Source of the DNA: Microtetraspora fusca
Lineage (GTDB): Bacteria > Actinomycetota > Actinomycetes > Streptosporangiales > Streptosporangiaceae
DNA: 64,000 nt
Direction of reading: 5' to 3'
NCBI RefSeq assembly: GCF_001570365.1
Contig: NZ_BBYK01000040.1
Span: 124,001 to 188,000, forward strand
The position numbers were made by a program, and so were the translations under genes. The notes below the pieces were generated by a model that had not been told where the DNA came from, searched no databases, and saw only the letters and a list, made by a program, of their open reading frames with translations. This document shows, piece after piece, positions 61,425-64,000 of this stretch. Each line of letters opens with the position of its first letter. Within the stretch, counting starts at the first letter, position 1.

Positions 61425-62138
61425 TTAGACCGATTTCTCGGCAGATTCGGTCGCCGCGCCGCCGAGTGTGTCTCCGTACAGATCCGCGACCACGGGGCGG
61501 TGGTCGCTGGCGATCACAAGGTCGGCGGGGTCGGCGTCCGCGGCTCCGCAGCACGCCACGGCGAGGCCGGGGGCGGCGAAGATCCCGTCGATCCGCTTCG
61601 CCGGCCGCCTGGCGGTGAAGGTCCCGCCCTCCCCCTTCGGCGACTCCCCGTAGCAGTCCGCGAAGCGCCGGGCGAGGTAGCGCCAGGTGGGCCCGCCGGG
61701 CTCCTCGTTGACGTCCCCGCACAGGACGGCGCGCGCCCCGAAGATCCGGGCGAGGCGCTCCACGATCGGCACGATCTCGGCGGCGTGCCGGAGCCGCGCC
61801 CCGGGGTGCAGATCGAGGTGGAAGCAGCACACCGCGAGCCGCAGGCCGCCCTTCTCGACGACCGCGAAGACGACGACGCGCGGCTCCAGCGCGGGGAACC
61901 AGCGCAGCCGGTGCTCCGCGGCGTACAGCACCCGCACGGCGGGGCCGGTGAGCACCGCCGTACCGGCCAGGCGCGATCCGGAGACGCGGCCGCCCGCCGC
62001 GATCGTCAGGCCGGTCTCCCGGGCGAGGCGGCGCCGCCTGCCGGGGAGTCGCGGGGCCTCCTGGACGCACAGCACGTCGGGCCGCATGGCGTTGACGACC
62101 CGCACGAGCGCCCGGCGGTCGTCACGCCCCGCCCGCAC
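61425..62138 (-). CDS. Endonuclease/exonuclease/phosphatase-family protein
   Basis: 237 aa from the first standard start (GTG 62138). EEP-fold motifs: VLCVQEAPR (Glu), CCFHLDLHPG, VLCGDVNEEPGG and ASDHRPVVAD. The frame continues upstream in the conserved form I-R-I-A-T-Y-N, and the Asn of that motif is a usual active-site residue, yet no ATG/GTG/TTG lies before the in-frame stop. The codon where ATG would be expected is ATC (62157-62159). So the true start may be non-standard. Substrate unknown. Confidence 0.85.
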   Translation of the reverse strand: MRAGRDDRRALVRVVNAMRPDVLCVQEAPRLPGRRRRLARETGLTIAAGGRVSGSRLAGTAVLTGPAVRVLYAAEHRLRWFPALEPRVVVFAVVEKGGLRLAVCCFHLDLHPGARLRHAAEIVPIVERLARIFGARAVLCGDVNEEPGGPTWRYLARRFADCYGESPKGEGGTFTARRPAKRIDGIFAAPGLAVACCGAADADPADLVIASDHRPVVADLYGDTLGGAATESAEKSV

Positions 62139-62228
62139 GTTGTAGGTGGCGATCCTGATGCCTGACAGCGGTCGCTCCCGACTCCCGTCCGTACGTCGCG
62201 TGCCCGGTGCGGTTTCGCACCGGCGGTG

Positions 62229-63170
62229 TCAGCGGACCCGGGCGAGGTCGGCGGCGCCCACCATGCCGGCGGCCGGTCCCAGCTCGGCGGCGCGGATGCC
62301 GGCGAGCGGGCGGTGCCCGCGCCCGGTGAGGCGGGCGGCGTAGTCGGCGCGGACCTGGTCGAGGAACAGGTCCGCCGCGCCGGAGACGCCGCCGCCGATG
62401 ATGAAGCAGCCGGGGTCGAGGACCGCGGCCAGGTCGGCCAGGCCCTGGGCCAGCCAGCCGGCGAGGAACTCGAACGCGGCGAGCGCGGCGGCGTCCCCGT
62501 CCCTGGCGGCGTCGGTGACGTGCTGTCCGACGATGGCGTCCGGGGAGCCGGCCAGCTCAAGCAGGCGGACCGCGGAGGACGGGTCGGCGGCGGCGTTGAC
62601 CCGCGCCCGCCGCACGAGCGCGTTCCCGCTGGCGTACTGCTCCCAGCAGCCGTGGTTGCCGCATCCGCAGGGCAGGCCCTCCGGCACCACCTGCATGTGG
62701 CCGAGCTCGCCCCCCATGCCCCAGCGGCCCCGGTAGAGCTCGCCGCCGAGGACGACGCCGCCGCCGATGCCGGTGCCGAGGGCGACGCACACGACGTGGC
62801 TCTCGCCCCGGCCCGCGCCGAAGCGATACTCGCCCCAGGCGGTGGCGTTCGCGTCGTTCTCCACCACGACGGGAAGGCCGACCAGCTCGGCGACCTTCTT
62901 GCGCAGCGGCTCCTCCCGCCAGGCCAGGTTGGGGGCGAACCGGACGACCGACCGGGTCTCGTCCACGAACCCGGCGGCTCCCAGCCCGACGGCCTCCACG
63001 GCGTGGCGCCGGGCCAGCTCGGCCACCGCGTCCGCGATGGCGTCGGCCACCAGCTCGGGACTGTCGGCCGGCGTCGGCCGCAGGGCGCGGTCGAGGACCT
63101 GCCCGTCCTCCGTGACGACACCCGAAGCGATCTTCGTGCCGCCGATGTCCACGCCGATGGTCAAGGCCAT
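62229..63170 (-). CDS. ROK-family glucokinase
   Basis: 313 aa. ATP motif GVDIGGTKIASGVV, VVVENDANATAWGEYRFGAG with the catalytic Asp, GTGIGGGVV, and the ROK zinc motif CGCGNHGCWEQYASG. Phosphorylates glucose at C6; in actinobacteria GlkA also takes part in glucose repression. ATG start with AGAGG about 10 nt upstream. Confidence 0.93.
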   Translation of the reverse strand: MALTIGVDIGGTKIASGVVTEDGQVLDRALRPTPADSPELVADAIADAVAELARRHAVEAVGLGAAGFVDETRSVVRFAPNLAWREEPLRKKVAELVGLPVVVENDANATAWGEYRFGAGRGESHVVCVALGTGIGGGVVLGGELYRGRWGMGGELGHMQVVPEGLPCGCGNHGCWEQYASGNALVRRARVNAAADPSSAVRLLELAGSPDAIVGQHVTDAARDGDAAALAAFEFLAGWLAQGLADLAAVLDPGCFIIGGGVSGAADLFLDQVRADYAARLTGRGHRPLAGIRAAELGPAAGMVGAADLARVR

Positions 63171-63186
63171 GTGCTCGAAACCTCTG

Positions 63187-63657
63187 TCAGCCCAGGTCGA
63201 TGTGTTCTACGTGCGGCTCTTCCGGCCGCTTGGGCGGGGTCGCCCGCTGTTGCAGGGCGTCCACCGCCTGGCGCAGCGCGGCGACCAGCTCGCCGCCCGC
63301 CGCGATCAGGTGATCGGTGACGTCGCCGCCGGACTCCTTGCCCGCGGCGATCACCCGGCAGACCGGGCAGGCCCGGCAGATGTACTCGTCGTGGTCGTGG
63401 GCGGCGACCGCCTCTCCCCACACGTCGTCGGTACGGCCACCGCCGAACGCCCCGCCGAGGCCACCGCCCAGCGCGCCGCCGAGCCCGCTCACGCCGCCCT
63501 TCACGAAGCCCTTGCCCAGCTCGCGGCCGACCCGCCGCTGCAGGGCGTCGAAGAGCTTCATCGCCTCATCCGCGATCGACCCGAGCGGGTCCTGACGCGG
63601 GGAGCCGTTGGTGTCCTGGGTTCCGTTGGACCCGTTGTTCGTGTTGCTTTCCGTCAT
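63187..63657 (-). CDS. DUF5304-type conserved protein
   Basis: 156 aa. Asn/Gly-rich start, a helical part, a Gly-rich hinge (GGVSGLGGALGGGLGGAFGGG) and a conserved CRACPVCR motif that could bind metal, followed by a helical C-terminus. Function unknown. Its ATG overlaps the stop of the ArsA-like gene (ATGA), indicating one operon. Confidence 0.82.
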   Translation of the reverse strand: MTESNTNNGSNGTQDTNGSPRQDPLGSIADEAMKLFDALQRRVGRELGKGFVKGGVSGLGGALGGGLGGAFGGGRTDDVWGEAVAAHDHDEYICRACPVCRVIAAGKESGGDVTDHLIAAGGELVAALRQAVDALQQRATPPKRPEEPHVEHIDLG

Positions 63658-64000
63658 TTCGCCCCTCCTGTCTCGAACCGTACCCGGAGGTGCCCGTCGC
63701 GGAGCACCGCACCGGCGATCCCCCTCCGGGCCAGGGCCGCGGGCAGGGCGATCACCCGCCGGTAGGAGCCCGCCGTGACGATCAGGTCCTCTCCCTTGCG
63801 GGCCAGATCCACGGCCTCCTTGTCGGCCAGAGGGAGGGCGAGGACCAGCTCGTCGGCGTCGACGCGCATCGGCGGCTCCGCGCTCGGAGGGGCGAACGGG
63901 TCGGCCGTGCCGTACAGCGCGGCGGCGACCTCCGCCAGGGCGCGCGGGCCCACCGGCTCGGCCGGGAGATAAGGGACGGTGTGGACCGGCAGGGGCGCGA
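63654..64000 (-). CDS. ArsA-family ATPase, C-terminal part (cut by window edge)
   Basis: Only about 115 C-terminal residues are inside the window; the frame is open to base 64000. VHTVPYLPAEPVGPRALAEVAAALYG is followed by an HSP20-like beta domain (ELVLALPLADKEAVDLARKGEDLIVTAGSYRRVIALPAALARR ... LRVRFETG), the tail of actinobacterial ArsA/Get3-like ATPases. The P-loop is outside the window. Confidence 0.85.
   Translation of the reverse strand, partial: APLPVHTVPYLPAEPVGPRALAEVAAALYGTADPFAPPSAEPPMRVDADELVLALPLADKEAVDLARKGEDLIVTAGSYRRVIALPAALARRGIAGAVLRDGHLRVRFETGGAK

Overview
The window is GC-rich actinobacterial chromosome. It carries bldD next to the pyr operon, the mihF-gmk-rpoZ-coaBC string, actinobacterial families (SAV_6107 HEPN, Rv2175c, DUF5304), many GTG starts and TANNNT -10 boxes placed 6-7 nt before start codons. 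The gene content (allantoin operon, KAP NTPase, VIT/VWA operon, mihF) suggests a Streptosporangiales-type organism. That placement is inference; no rRNA or species marker is present. I see no tRNA, rRNA, CRISPR array, insertion sequence or prophage.

Layout. 1-1884 (-): coaBC (cut by the window edge), rpoZ, gmk, mihF. 2353-12708 (-): de novo UMP operon pyrR-pyrB-pyrC-carA-carB-pyrK-pyrD-pyrF (pyrE absent), most junctions overlapping by 4 nt, with a PyrR-type RNA hairpin ahead of pyrR and a cluster of repeats between carB and pyrK. 12942-13703 (+): bldD with a BldD-like operator on its own promoter. 13781-14486 (-): a HEPN-family gene behind a promoter carrying two LexA-like boxes. 14710-19503: L,D-transpeptidase, aminoacyl-tRNA deacylase, GNAT, metF, polyprenyl synthase. 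19522-26556: thiamine genes (thiE; TPP riboswitch-thiO-thiS-thiG), an Rv2175c-like regulator, a reductase and a PASTA Ser/Thr kinase. 26613-35091 (-): purine/allantoin catabolism operon uraD-hiuH-uricase-XDH FAD-XDH FeS-8-oxoguanine deaminase-glycerate kinase-allB-alc, without the molybdopterin XDH subunit. 35270-41124: endonuclease IV, LytTR regulator, sulfite-oxidase-like protein, DAHP synthase behind a leader peptide with consecutive Phe-Trp-Tyr codons and a terminator, and a stand-alone ATPase. 41155-48205: thiI, MHYT membrane protein, a phosphofructokinase with PPi-type residues, glpK, DUF839/PhoX protein. 48492-56651: a large protein with a degenerate caspase-like domain fused to a KAP NTPase, Dps, and a MerR regulator in operon with a VIT/VWA protein. 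57199-64000: homocysteine methyltransferase, acyltransferase, alpha/beta hydrolase, membrane protein, secreted repeat protein, EEP nuclease, ROK glucokinase, DUF5304 protein and the C-terminus of an ArsA-like ATPase.

Most of the window is housekeeping metabolism. The notable content is regulatory (aromatic attenuator, LexA-type control of the HEPN gene, expanded TPP riboswitch, PyrR hairpin, BldD autoregulation, leaderless starts) plus the pseudo-caspase/KAP protein, the best candidate here for an undescribed conflict or signalling system.
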